Positions 26,599-36,800 of a stretch of 64,000 nt of DNA are shown one piece after another. Source of the stretch: a virus; IMG/VR virus record IMGVR_UViG_3300042430_000335, positions 1-64,000 of that record; one strand, 5' to 3'. Position numbers and translations under genes: made by a program. The notes beneath the pieces are model-generated. The model saw only the letters and a program-made list of their open reading frames with translations. It made no database searches and had not been told where the DNA came from. Each line of letters begins with the position of its first letter. Within the stretch, counting starts at the first letter, position 1.

Positions 26599-27941
26599 TG
26601 AAAAAGTGGCTTGATAAATATAAGGACATATCTATAGCACAAAATGGTATAGAAGGAACAATGGGTGGATTGACAGACATTGGTTTCAATTACAATGGTG
26701 CATGGGGTGGCACAATGCAGATGGGAGGATCTATGCCTGGTGCTGTAGGATTCACGTATGCACGTACGGGAGGTATTCCTTCCAATGGTCCTTATGCAAA
26801 GAAGACAAAGGCTAGTGCACAGAATGGAATGGAAATGAAATTCTACCAAGAAGGACTAGATTGGAAACCTAGGAATATTAGTAAGCAGGGATCTAAAATA
26901 AAGAAGGATGACATGGGTTATTGGAATCCTGATAACTGGGGAGAACCTGTAGAAATAGGAAGTAATGAAATAACAATGCAAGGAGTGTATGAACCCCTTC
27001 TTGGCATTTCTGATACAGGAGACACACAAATGATGTATCCTGGAGAAGACTATGAGTTTGATGGAGAATCAGTAACAGAATACCCTGTAATGCAACCAGG
27101 TGGAAAGATAGTTCCAAATCCAGGCGTTGCATATACAAAGAAGTATCCACCTATATATTTAGATAATCCTAAAGATCCTAGAATAGGTATGTATACAGAA
27201 AAAGGTAATCAATATTTATACAAAAAACCTATAGCAAAAGAAAGTCAACTTCCCACTATATATACAGAGAATCCAAAAGATAAAAGAATTAAATCATATC
27301 AAGACAGCTTAAGTTTATATAATAAATTTAAAGACGCTAAAAGTAACTATATAAATACTATTACTTCTAAAGGATTTAATCCTTCTTATGTAGAAGAGTG
27401 GACAACAGATGGATATGTTGACAAGGATGTAAATCCTAAAATAGGAGCAATTAAGTATGGAATTTTACAAAATCCAGGAGGTGGTTTTGATAGAGATGAA
27501 AAAGGGAATCCAAGATATTTTAATTATTATCCTACTAAGTCAGGTAAAGAATTGAAAGTGTATTTAGATACTGACCTTGGTAAAGCTATTAGTACTAGAT
27601 ATCCTATCTATAAAAAACCTGTACAGCCTGTTAAGTATAAAAAGCCTGAACCTAAAAAACCAGAATCAAAACCACAACGAGAAACAAAAAAAGATCTTGT
27701 TGTGCCTATTAGTAAAATGGAAACGCCCACTGCTCTGAATAAAACTGTTCCCAATCTTCCTTACAGAGTAGATTATTCAGGAAACTCACAATACTTTGCC
27801 TCAGATAAAGAAGGTGAAGAATTTATAAAAAATCTGAATAAAGACTTTATGGAAAATAAAATATCAAGTCCTGGAAATGTTTCTGGATATTATGAAACAA
27901 AAAAGAAAAAGAACGGTGGTTGGTTAGAGAAATATAAATAA
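26598..27941 (+). CDS. Gly/Met-rich crAss-like virion protein, 447 aa
   Basis: It starts MKKWLDKYKDISIAQNG and ends KKKKNGGWLEKYK, so the same WL(D/E)KYK motif frames the protein. The N-terminal 60 residues are Gly- and Met-rich (GGLTDIGFNYNGAWGGTMQMGG). A short internal repeat is visible: PIYLDNPKDPRIGMY and TIYTENPKDKRIKSY, about 45 residues apart. A Lys/Pro-rich segment (KKPVQPVKYKKPEPKKPESK) precedes the C-terminal domain. Such proteins lie between muzzle and cargo genes in crAss-like phages and are probably packaged or processed in the virion. Enzymatic activity is not indicated. Confidence 0.6.
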   Translation: MKKWLDKYKDISIAQNGIEGTMGGLTDIGFNYNGAWGGTMQMGGSMPGAVGFTYARTGGIPSNGPYAKKTKASAQNGMEMKFYQEGLDWKPRNISKQGSKIKKDDMGYWNPDNWGEPVEIGSNEITMQGVYEPLLGISDTGDTQMMYPGEDYEFDGESVTEYPVMQPGGKIVPNPGVAYTKKYPPIYLDNPKDPRIGMYTEKGNQYLYKKPIAKESQLPTIYTENPKDKRIKSYQDSLSLYNKFKDAKSNYINTITSKGFNPSYVEEWTTDGYVDKDVNPKIGAIKYGILQNPGGGFDRDEKGNPRYFNYYPTKSGKELKVYLDTDLGKAISTRYPIYKKPVQPVKYKKPEPKKPESKPQRETKKDLVVPISKMETPTALNKTVPNLPYRVDYSGNSQYFASDKEGEEFIKNLNKDFMENKISSPGNVSGYYETKKKKNGGWLEKYK

Positions 27942-27962
27942 AAACCTGTACAATAACATATT

Positions 27963-30900
27963 ATGAAGAAAGACATTTTAAAAATTGCTGGTGTTAAATC
28001 TGAAGCTGAGTTGTACGCTAAGTATGGTACAGAGGCTGAGTTTATGGCTAAACATGGTGGTGCATTTAAAAAAGCTAAAATGGGATCAGCTATGGTTAAG
28101 AAGCAATTGATCCAGCTTACTGATTTTGCTAATCCTCCACAGGCTCAGGATGGTGTAGATGTTCCACAATATCAATATGCAGGAATGCCTTTGAAAGCAA
28201 ATTTGCAAACACCTTCTTTCATGCAGCCATTTAACTTTAATGCTCCTGCTTATCAACAATATCAACCTATGGGTTTACCAGACAGTAGATCTGAAGATAT
28301 AGTGAATTCTTCTGTATATGATATTACAGGAATGGATAGGTATTATGGAAAACCCCTTACACCAAAATCACCCAAACCTTTTGTATCTAAAGTACCCCCT
28401 AAAGAAAATAAATTAACTAAAGATAATATTTTTGATGCAGGTTTAGATATTGTACAAGGCATTGTGCAATCTAAAGAAGACAGAGAAAACATGTTAAGAG
28501 CTAAACAGTTTTCTGCTATGAGCGATGTTGCACTACAAGCTGCTAGCGTGCGTGATGATATTAAAAATAGATATCTTCGTCCTGAAGATATGATGTTTGA
28601 TCCAAATCAACTTTCTCGTTCTTATGGAACAGGATATGATGTGCTTCAAGCAACTGCTGAGGATGGTACAAAGATTGGTGGTAATCCAACAGAGATTCAA
28701 AATATGTACAATCCTGGAGACATCTATTCCAATCTTGGTTATGAACCATTGGATGAAAGCAGTAAGGTGAAACAGTTCCAAGGTGGTGGTGCTATATTTG
28801 CTAATTGGAAACAAGATTTGACATCCTTTGGAGCAGATAGTGCAGGTGATCTTGGTGGTGGACTTGGTAGTTATATTGGTGGAGGAAAAGGTGAAGCCTC
28901 TGGTGCTAGTAAAATTGGTGGTGGACTTGGTCAATTAGCAGGAACAGCATTAGGAGGACCTCTTGGTGGTGTTATCGGTAGTGCTGCTGGTTCCTTACTT
29001 GGTGGTGTAATTGGTGGAGCACAACAAAAGAAAATTGATGATATGTTGGCTCAAGGACAAGCTAATGCAGCAAATGCATCTTTTCAACAATTACAACAAG
29101 GTCGATTTAGTTCATTTATGGAAGATGGTGGAGAAGTTGGACTTAAGTATTTAAGTCATGATTGGCAGCCACAAGTGATTGCTACATTTGGTGAACACAA
29201 ACTAAAAGATTTGTTACGTCCTGATAATCAATCAGATATCATGAGATCTGGTGGTCATCTAAAAGATTATAGTTACACTCCTCCTAGTGCAAGAGCTATG
29301 TCTACAGAAAGACCTAATATGCAAATGGGAGGAAACCTTAAACCTCTTTGGGGTGGTGATATTGAGCCTGTGTCTTATAATCCATATATGCCTGGTGATG
29401 GTATGACGTATGAAGCATTTGGTGACTACCACAAAGATGGTGGTGTAGGAATGGACTATGCAGGATCAAAAGTTGAAGTGCAACCTAAAGAACCTATATT
29501 TGAAACAGAAGATGGTGGATCTATAGGACCTGACGGACAACCTGAGAAATCTGCTACAGTTCTTGGAGGAATGCGTATTGATAAAACATTTGCTCCTGAG
29601 CTTGGTGAAGAAATATCTAAAGGTTTAACATTCCAGAAATACGGACAAAATCTTAGCAAGCTAGAAGTTAAACAGAACAAAATTATGGACAAGGGTGTGT
29701 CTCTTGTAGATGAAATAAATGGTGATAATCCTTTTGACTTGTTAAAGTTAAATTCTGGAAAAGCTCTAATGGCTGGTGCAAATATGAAACTTAAAGGAAT
29801 TGCTGATAAGAAAATTACAGCTGCCAACATTCAACAATCTATACATGAGGAAGCAGAAAAGTATGGATATAAAGATGTTGACAAGTTTAATGAAGATTTA
29901 TTTAAAGGTAAGTTTAAAGGATCGAAGATGGCTAAATTTGGTGCTAAGATGGAAACTGCTCAAGGAGGTCTTCGTTTGTACGGAGATCCTGTAGAACAAT
30001 CTACATTTGGTCCTGGTGGGGGATATCAAGCTCCTTTGCCACCAGCCACAGTTTCTAAAGGTGTTCCTGGTAAAAGAAATGCAGTTGAGGTTACAGACAT
30101 CTCTCAAGTGACAGATAATGATTTGAGAGAACTGTACACTAAGGCAGAAAAATATAAAGGTAAAGGTGCTAACAAAGCTGTAGCTGATTTCCAAAGAGCA
30201 TTCCATGCTAAGTATCCAGAAGTTGCAACACAAATCTTAAGTGAATACGATGTTACGAATCTTGGAAAAACTAAAGGATTAGGTAAATCTAATCTTGAAA
30301 GTAACGTAGATCAATACTTTGGTCCTAGGACAGAGAGGTATAGGGCTGCACTAGAGAACATTGGTCGTAAGCCTATGTTGGAAAAACCCACTAGACTAAA
30401 CAGTGAGCTACCTCCTGCAATTGTTCCACCTAAGACAATTTCTCCAAAAACTCCTACAATGCAAACTTCCACTCCTCCTTTGAAAGGTCCAGGAGTGTTA
30501 GATGTAGCATACTCACTTCTTGAACCATATACAAGGAGAGGATATAAAGTGACTCCTGATTTGTCTTCTGAAATGTTTGCACTAGCGTCAAATCAATTAG
30601 ATCCTGTACAAGCACAAACATTCAAACCTTTGTTAGAAACTCCTCAAACAGTTTCTTATCAGGATATATTAAATGCTAATCAGGCTGACTTCAATGCTTT
30701 GCAAAGAAGAGTGGGATATAATCCAGCAGCTCTATCTGAACTATCTTCAAAGAAATATGCTGCCAATGCTGCTGCAAAAGCACAAGAGTTTAGAGAGAAC
30801 CAAGGACTTGCTATGGGTGCGTACAACAGGAACAGGTCACTATTAAATGATTCCACTTTAAAGAACCTAGCAATTCTAGATACTCAATACCAAAGACAGT

Positions 30901-31154
30901 CTCAGGCTAGATCTAATACAAAAGCACAAGCTCAAGCGGCTCTTAACTCCATCTCAGATAAAATTGCTAAGAGTAAACTTGAGTCTATGACAATGAATGT
31001 TTATCAAAATATGTTCCCTCAGTTTACATTTGATTCTTCAGGAAGAGCAATTAAGACTGGTGCTCCCACTAGGTTTAATATTGGACAGGTAGCTAAGAAA
31101 GGAGCCAAAGTTAATAGAAATGGCTCCATAGTAAAAGCTATCAAAAATCTATAA
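27963..31154 (+). CDS. Virion cargo/ejection protein with glycine-zipper and PG-binding-like segment, 1063 aa
   Basis: A large protein of mixed low-complexity and helical parts. Residues about 295-360 hold a Gly/Ala-rich stretch (GGLGQLAGTALGGPLGGVIG and AAGSLLGGVIGG), which could insert in membranes like other ejection proteins. Residues about 715-795 resemble a peptidoglycan-binding domain: AVADFQRAFHAKYPEVA and, near 785, YFGPRTERYRAALE (compare the FGPRT motif of that fold). The C-terminal 200 residues are helical. It lies directly before two further cargo genes and may help to cross the host envelope. Confidence 0.65.
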   Translation: MKKDILKIAGVKSEAELYAKYGTEAEFMAKHGGAFKKAKMGSAMVKKQLIQLTDFANPPQAQDGVDVPQYQYAGMPLKANLQTPSFMQPFNFNAPAYQQYQPMGLPDSRSEDIVNSSVYDITGMDRYYGKPLTPKSPKPFVSKVPPKENKLTKDNIFDAGLDIVQGIVQSKEDRENMLRAKQFSAMSDVALQAASVRDDIKNRYLRPEDMMFDPNQLSRSYGTGYDVLQATAEDGTKIGGNPTEIQNMYNPGDIYSNLGYEPLDESSKVKQFQGGGAIFANWKQDLTSFGADSAGDLGGGLGSYIGGGKGEASGASKIGGGLGQLAGTALGGPLGGVIGSAAGSLLGGVIGGAQQKKIDDMLAQGQANAANASFQQLQQGRFSSFMEDGGEVGLKYLSHDWQPQVIATFGEHKLKDLLRPDNQSDIMRSGGHLKDYSYTPPSARAMSTERPNMQMGGNLKPLWGGDIEPVSYNPYMPGDGMTYEAFGDYHKDGGVGMDYAGSKVEVQPKEPIFETEDGGSIGPDGQPEKSATVLGGMRIDKTFAPELGEEISKGLTFQKYGQNLSKLEVKQNKIMDKGVSLVDEINGDNPFDLLKLNSGKALMAGANMKLKGIADKKITAANIQQSIHEEAEKYGYKDVDKFNEDLFKGKFKGSKMAKFGAKMETAQGGLRLYGDPVEQSTFGPGGGYQAPLPPATVSKGVPGKRNAVEVTDISQVTDNDLRELYTKAEKYKGKGANKAVADFQRAFHAKYPEVATQILSEYDVTNLGKTKGLGKSNLESNVDQYFGPRTERYRAALENIGRKPMLEKPTRLNSELPPAIVPPKTISPKTPTMQTSTPPLKGPGVLDVAYSLLEPYTRRGYKVTPDLSSEMFALASNQLDPVQAQTFKPLLETPQTVSYQDILNANQADFNALQRRVGYNPAALSELSSKKYAANAAAKAQEFRENQGLAMGAYNRNRSLLNDSTLKNLAILDTQYQRQSQARSNTKAQAQAALNSISDKIAKSKLESMTMNVYQNMFPQFTFDSSGRAIKTGAPTRFNIGQVAKKGAKVNRNGSIVKAIKNL

Positions 31155-31165
31155 TCAACTCAGTT

Positions 31166-31214
31166 ATACCAACTTAATGAAAGTAGTTATTGCTCTTGGT
31201 TGGTATTACTTTTT
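31166..31214 (+). terminator. Possible weak terminator
   Basis: ATACCAAC (31166-31173) pairs with GTTGGTAT (31199-31206) with a 25-nt loop, followed by TACTTTTT. The long loop makes efficient termination doubtful, but it lies right in the 87-nt gap between two cargo genes. Confidence 0.4.
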
Positions 31215-31241
31215 AAATTACATTTGCTAACTTAATCAGAC

Positions 31242-33824
31242 ATGGCTTCATTTACAGACGCAATATCACAATTTAACCCTTATGTTTCCCAACTTCCCGT
31301 AGATGCTATGGTGAAGGTGGGTATGTACAAACAGCAGAAGTATGATGAGGGAGTTCAGAAAATTCAGGGATATATAGATAGTATTGCTGGATTAGATGTT
31401 GTCAAACCTCTTCAAAAACAATATCTGCAGTCAAAGCTTAATGAATTAGGAAGCAAGTTGAAAACTGTAGCTGCTGGAGACTTCTCAAACTTCCAACTTG
31501 TCAACTCTGTAGGAGGAATGTCTACACAGATTGTTAAGGATCCAATTGTAAACAATGCTGTCATGTCCACTCAGAAAGTTAGAAAAGGACAACAAGACAA
31601 AGAGGCAGCAATTAAATCTGGAAAGTCTTCTCCTGAGAATGACTGGTGGTGGGATACCCAAGTAGGAGGCTGGATAAATGATGGAAAACTTGACAGCAGT
31701 TTTAATGGTGGTTATCTAGAGTATATAGATGTTGATTCTAAATTAAGAGAAGTTGCTGAAAAAGTTAAAGAAATAGATAATTCTATTGACATTCCTTACC
31801 AAAGAGATAATGCTGGTAATTATATCCGTGACAAGAATGGTAATTTTTTAGTTGATGATGCAATGCTTCGTGTTAAAACTAAAGGAAAGTCTGCTCAAAA
31901 ACTACTTGATAACTTTTATTCAAGTTTGGATGAAAGAGAAAAGCAGCAACTTAGTGTAACTGGAATGTATCATTACAGAGGAGCAACTAAAGATACGTTT
32001 AAGAGAGACTTACAAACCACATACGATAGAAATAAAAAGATGCTATCTGATGAGATTGTTGATTTGTCTGTTGAACTTAAATCAAACCCAAATCTTACAT
32101 CTGTACAAAAAGCAGAAAAAGAAGCACAGATCAATAGAATAAATGAAACACTCAGGAGTGGTAAACTCGATAGCGAGTTAAGATCTGAACTATCTAGATT
32201 AGATAGTATAACCAATATAGAAGATTATAAATCTAAACTGTATACACAGAAATACTTGACCAACTTAGCTCAAGATATGTCTTATCAGAGCTATGTCCAA
32301 GAAATTCAAAGTAATCCATATGCTCAGATGAATATGGAGAAAAAGAAATTGGAGTTCTCAGTTAATAGAGCTAGACAAGAACACGCAGAGTGGGCAGCTA
32401 CTCATGCTCTAAATATACAAAAGTTTCAAGCTGAAGAAACAGAAAGAGTGAGAAAATCAATGCTTGAAGCTCCTGTTGTAACTCCTGGAGGTCTTTCTAC
32501 AAGTACAAAGATGCCCACTCTTGCTGAACTTAACACACAAATAGAAGCTGCTGGTCAAGCATCAAAACAACTTGATTCAGAATATGCTCCTCAATTATTT
32601 TCAAAATTATCAGCAGGTGAAAGACAAAAGGCTTTACAAAAGCTTGTTGATGATTATAATATTAATCCAAGAAGCATAAAAGATCCTCTACAAAAAGAAT
32701 ATGTAGAAAGAAAGAGAGGATTTGAAATAGACATTGCACAGAAAAACAATTTGTTTAAAACTGTACATGAAGGAAGTAAACAGTTTGATGAGCAGATTGC
32801 TAAAGCGATGGGATCTGAAGGTGGTGTTAATTTTGCAAATGGAAAACAGTTATATAGTGCAGAAGAACTTTTCTCTGTAGTGAATGACGCTAAGAAGTTT
32901 ATAAGAAGTGAAGGTGGAGGTTATGGTGGAACACAAGCAAAAGTTACAATTGATTCTCAAGGACTTTTAGCTAAATATAAAGGAACTAAATATGAACCAA
33001 TTGCAAGAGCTTACAGTAAACGTTTTAGTGGACAACCGTTAACTTCTGTTGAAAGTTCAATAATTAACAAAGGTATTGATCTTGAGAAGAAGTATCAACC
33101 AGCTCTTGCAGGTACAGTAAAACAAAAGCTTGATTATCAATCATCTGAATTGGCAAAAAGAATGCCTGAATATCAAGTGGCTATTGGTACAATAGATTCA
33201 AAGAATGAGAATGTTAAGAGACGCATTGATAATCTTTTAGGAAATAAGTTTCGTGAATACGAAACTCTTGGTCAAGTGGACGTTGAACGTAAAGAACAAT
33301 TTAGTCCATCTGCCCTTACAGAGCTACAAAAGAATCCTAATACAAAATATACTATTGAAAAGAAGTATGATGGTAGTGCTAATATGATTGTTACAGATGG
33401 GTCAACCACTCAAATAGTTCCAATGACTACAAATGAGTTTAGTTCTTTCTTCCCAGACTATGCACAAACACATCCTTTGAACAGTGTTAAGTATGCTGTA
33501 ATGTCATCACCAAATCACACTACAAATCTTGCTGGTGGAAATGATGAATCTGCTGCTGTTAATGCTTATTTTACTGGATACAATATTCCTGGTTTGGCAA
33601 AAACTGCAATAGCTCCTAAAGTTAGACTTGATGTAGAAGGTAATCCTTTTAACAATGGTGGTCCTAGTGATAAGTATAGTGTTAGGATGTATGTATATGA
33701 TGGCAATACATGGAAGACAGATATTCTTAATCAACAAGGATTCCTTACAGAAGATGGTGTAATTGGAGTAATTAACAATATTGGAACAAACACTGTAGAA
33801 GATCTACTGAAAAAAAATAGATAA
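31242..33824 (+). CDS. Virion cargo protein, 860 aa
   Basis: A long, predominantly helical protein (for example YKQQKYDEGVQKIQGYIDSI near the N terminus and QMNMEKKKLEFSVNRARQEH around residue 360). It is rich in Gln, Lys and Glu, with a more beta-like C-terminal 150 residues (NGGPSDKYSVRMYVYDGNTW). Similar 800-1000-residue helical proteins precede the virion RNA polymerase in crAss-like phages and are packed in capsid or tail and ejected. The next gene starts 3 nt after the stop. No enzyme motif was seen. Confidence 0.65.
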   Translation: MASFTDAISQFNPYVSQLPVDAMVKVGMYKQQKYDEGVQKIQGYIDSIAGLDVVKPLQKQYLQSKLNELGSKLKTVAAGDFSNFQLVNSVGGMSTQIVKDPIVNNAVMSTQKVRKGQQDKEAAIKSGKSSPENDWWWDTQVGGWINDGKLDSSFNGGYLEYIDVDSKLREVAEKVKEIDNSIDIPYQRDNAGNYIRDKNGNFLVDDAMLRVKTKGKSAQKLLDNFYSSLDEREKQQLSVTGMYHYRGATKDTFKRDLQTTYDRNKKMLSDEIVDLSVELKSNPNLTSVQKAEKEAQINRINETLRSGKLDSELRSELSRLDSITNIEDYKSKLYTQKYLTNLAQDMSYQSYVQEIQSNPYAQMNMEKKKLEFSVNRARQEHAEWAATHALNIQKFQAEETERVRKSMLEAPVVTPGGLSTSTKMPTLAELNTQIEAAGQASKQLDSEYAPQLFSKLSAGERQKALQKLVDDYNINPRSIKDPLQKEYVERKRGFEIDIAQKNNLFKTVHEGSKQFDEQIAKAMGSEGGVNFANGKQLYSAEELFSVVNDAKKFIRSEGGGYGGTQAKVTIDSQGLLAKYKGTKYEPIARAYSKRFSGQPLTSVESSIINKGIDLEKKYQPALAGTVKQKLDYQSSELAKRMPEYQVAIGTIDSKNENVKRRIDNLLGNKFREYETLGQVDVERKEQFSPSALTELQKNPNTKYTIEKKYDGSANMIVTDGSTTQIVPMTTNEFSSFFPDYAQTHPLNSVKYAVMSSPNHTTNLAGGNDESAAVNAYFTGYNIPGLAKTAIAPKVRLDVEGNPFNNGGPSDKYSVRMYVYDGNTWKTDILNQQGFLTEDGVIGVINNIGTNTVEDLLKKNR

Positions 33825-33827
33825 ATA

Positions 33828-36800
33828 ATGGCTATTTTTGATAACGAACTTATTGATAATGTTTCTAATAGAGCCCCCGAGGCTCCTAAGAAGCTTCTGC
33901 CATCTCCCACTGTAAGAGATGTTGATGTTAGTCTTGGTGGTTTTGAAACATACGGCAGTGCAGGTGTTGGAAAAACAGGGTTGAACATTGATCAACTTTC
34001 TGAGTTTTCTGGACTTAGGACAAATCAATCTTCTTTCAGTAGCCCTGTACAGATGGTTCCAAAAAGTGAACTTCTTGCAAATCAACGTTATACTACTTAT
34101 CAAAGAAATGTAGATCTTGAGAATATATATGGTTTACAACAATCATGGACAGATCAATTAGCTAATGGTGTTATAAAAATGGGAGGCATTGGTGTAGGTA
34201 CATTTCTACAAAGTTTTGCCACTATCCCAAATACAATCTCTGCTATTAAAAATGGTAAACTCTCCAATCTATCTGGAGGAGTGGATGGTTATGAGGCTGC
34301 TATTGATAACTGGACAAAGAACTTGGAAGACATTTTTCCAAACTATTACACTCGTGAGGAACAAAAGCATCCTTATTTGGCAATGCTTCCTTTTGCTCCA
34401 GGTTCTGCAAACTTCTGGGGTGATAAAGTTATTAAAAATCTTGGTTTTACAGCAGGTGCTATTGGTGGAGCAATTGCTCAAGATGCAGCAATAGGTCTTG
34501 TAACAGAGGGTATTGGAGCAATTCCTTTGGTTGCTGGTCAAATAGGTAAAGCTTCTCTTTTTCTAAATAAGCTTTTTGTTGGAACAAACAATGTAGAAAA
34601 AGCTCTTGATGTAGCAAAAACAGCTGGGGTTGCTGCTGATACAATACTAGATGTTAAGAAACTAGGTGACCTTGCTTCATATACAAAAATTACTGATGGA
34701 TTTAGATATGGAATGTCTTTATATGGATCAGCAAGAACTGAGGCTGCTATTGAGGCTAGGGATTCCTATCGCACTGTAAGAGAAGATCTATTAAGACAAT
34801 ATAGACTTGAAAATGCTGGTGTTGATCCTACAGGAGAAGATGCTGAGCAAATTGAAGATTACGCAACAAGTGCAATGAATACCAGATTTGGTATTAACAT
34901 GGCACTACTGACAGCATCTAATGCTATTCAGTTTGGAAATTTATTTAAATCATTTACCTCTGCAAACAAAGCTGTCTCAGGTCAACTTACAAAAGAACTT
35001 GAAGATTTTGGTAAGGTAGGTTTGAAAGAAGGATCTAAAGATGTATTTGAAGCAAAGGTTGCTACAGGATTAGGAGAAAAAGTTTGGGAGTCTGTTAGAC
35101 CAAAGATGGCAAACATCTTGACAGAAGGTGTGTATGAAGAAGGTGGTCAATATGCCACTGAGAAAGGTGTGTATGATTACTATACAAGAAAGTACAAAAA
35201 CCTGTCTGATCCAAAGAATAAAGAAACCTGGAACACTGTAAATGAAACAGTAAACTCTACACTTACAGGATTAAAGAATCAGTTTGGTACTTCTGAAGGA
35301 TTGGAGAACATGATGGTGGGTGCAATTAGTGCACTCATATCAGGTGGTATAATAGGAAGAATTGATGCAGCAAAAGGACAAGGAAAAGAAGCTCGTTTAC
35401 AAAGTGCTATCAATATTCTTAATCAATATGGTCTCACTGGAACTCTTACAAATCAGTATGAAAATACATTAAGTTCTGCAGGTATTGCAAAAGAGATGGA
35501 CGAGGCTGTAAAAGCTGGGGATGTCTTTAAGTACAAAAATCTTAAGGACGACATGTTCATTAAATTTGTACAATCACGTATTCCTTCAGGAATGCATGAT
35601 GTTACAATTGAGCAGTTGAAGATGTTGAAAGATTTGGACAAAACTGAATTTGAGAAGTCATTTGGTATGGACTTCAGTTCTTCCAATAAGTCCACTGTAA
35701 ATGAATATGTAGATTCATTAATCAATGAAGCTAATCAAATTAAGAAGATTAGTAATTCAATTGATTTTACATTCAAGAATCCTTTCAAGAAGATAGATAA
35801 TCCAACCACCGATGAGGAAGGGCTTGAAACATCACGTTTCGATGATTTCAATAAATGGAAAACAGAACTTACATTTCTTGCAGCAAAAGTTCCACATGTA
35901 AATAATAGATTAGATTCTATACAACAAAGTGTTAGTGATATTAGTCCTGCTGTTACAAATGATTTGCTTTCTCAGTTGACTAATAAAGAATCACTAAAAG
36001 ATCTTTCAGCATCATATGAGCAAAGTGCTAATGCTTTAAATAAAACTATCACAGATTTTACATCTGCTCAAGATAGAAAGAATATAAACGATCAGGTTAA
36101 AGCATTGCGTACAGCTTCTGAAAGAATCAATCTTGGTTTGAAAGATGGTGTAGATAATAAGCTATTTGACTACTTGCTCAACTTTGAACTCAATAATCAA
36201 GATCCAAAAGCTGATAGACAAGTTGGTCCAGAAAACGCTCTTGATCTGTTTACATATGGTCATGATATCAATAGACTTAATTCTCTAAAAGACAAAGTGG
36301 TTAAGTTATATGATAACCTTACAAGTGAAGAAGGGTTTAATAAGTATATGGATCAGGGAGAACAATTACGTTCTGGATCTATTCCTGAAGAAGTTAAAGG
36401 AGAAGAAGTTGTTGAGGTTAAAGAAGGTCCTAAGTTTACAAATAAGGCTGGTGTTAAAGAAACATTTGAAGAGGGTAGGGAATATCAGATTCCTGTAGGA
36501 AAGAAAGCTAGAATTGATAAAGTTGCTGATGATAGGTGGCAAGTAACTGCACCTGATGGAAATATCACCTTTCATGGATCTCAAGAAAAAGCACAGGAAA
36601 AAGTTGATTCTATAAACGAAGAACTTGGTAACCTTCAGAAGGTGAAGGTGATTGGTATTAATGATGACGGTACTGTAAAGGTTGAAGATATTAATGGTGA
36701 TATATACAATCTTGATCCATCTAATTTTGATGGATATGAAAAGATAATGAGTGCTCAAGAGAAGTTGATGAAGGATAAAAGTGACATTGAAGCTGAACAA

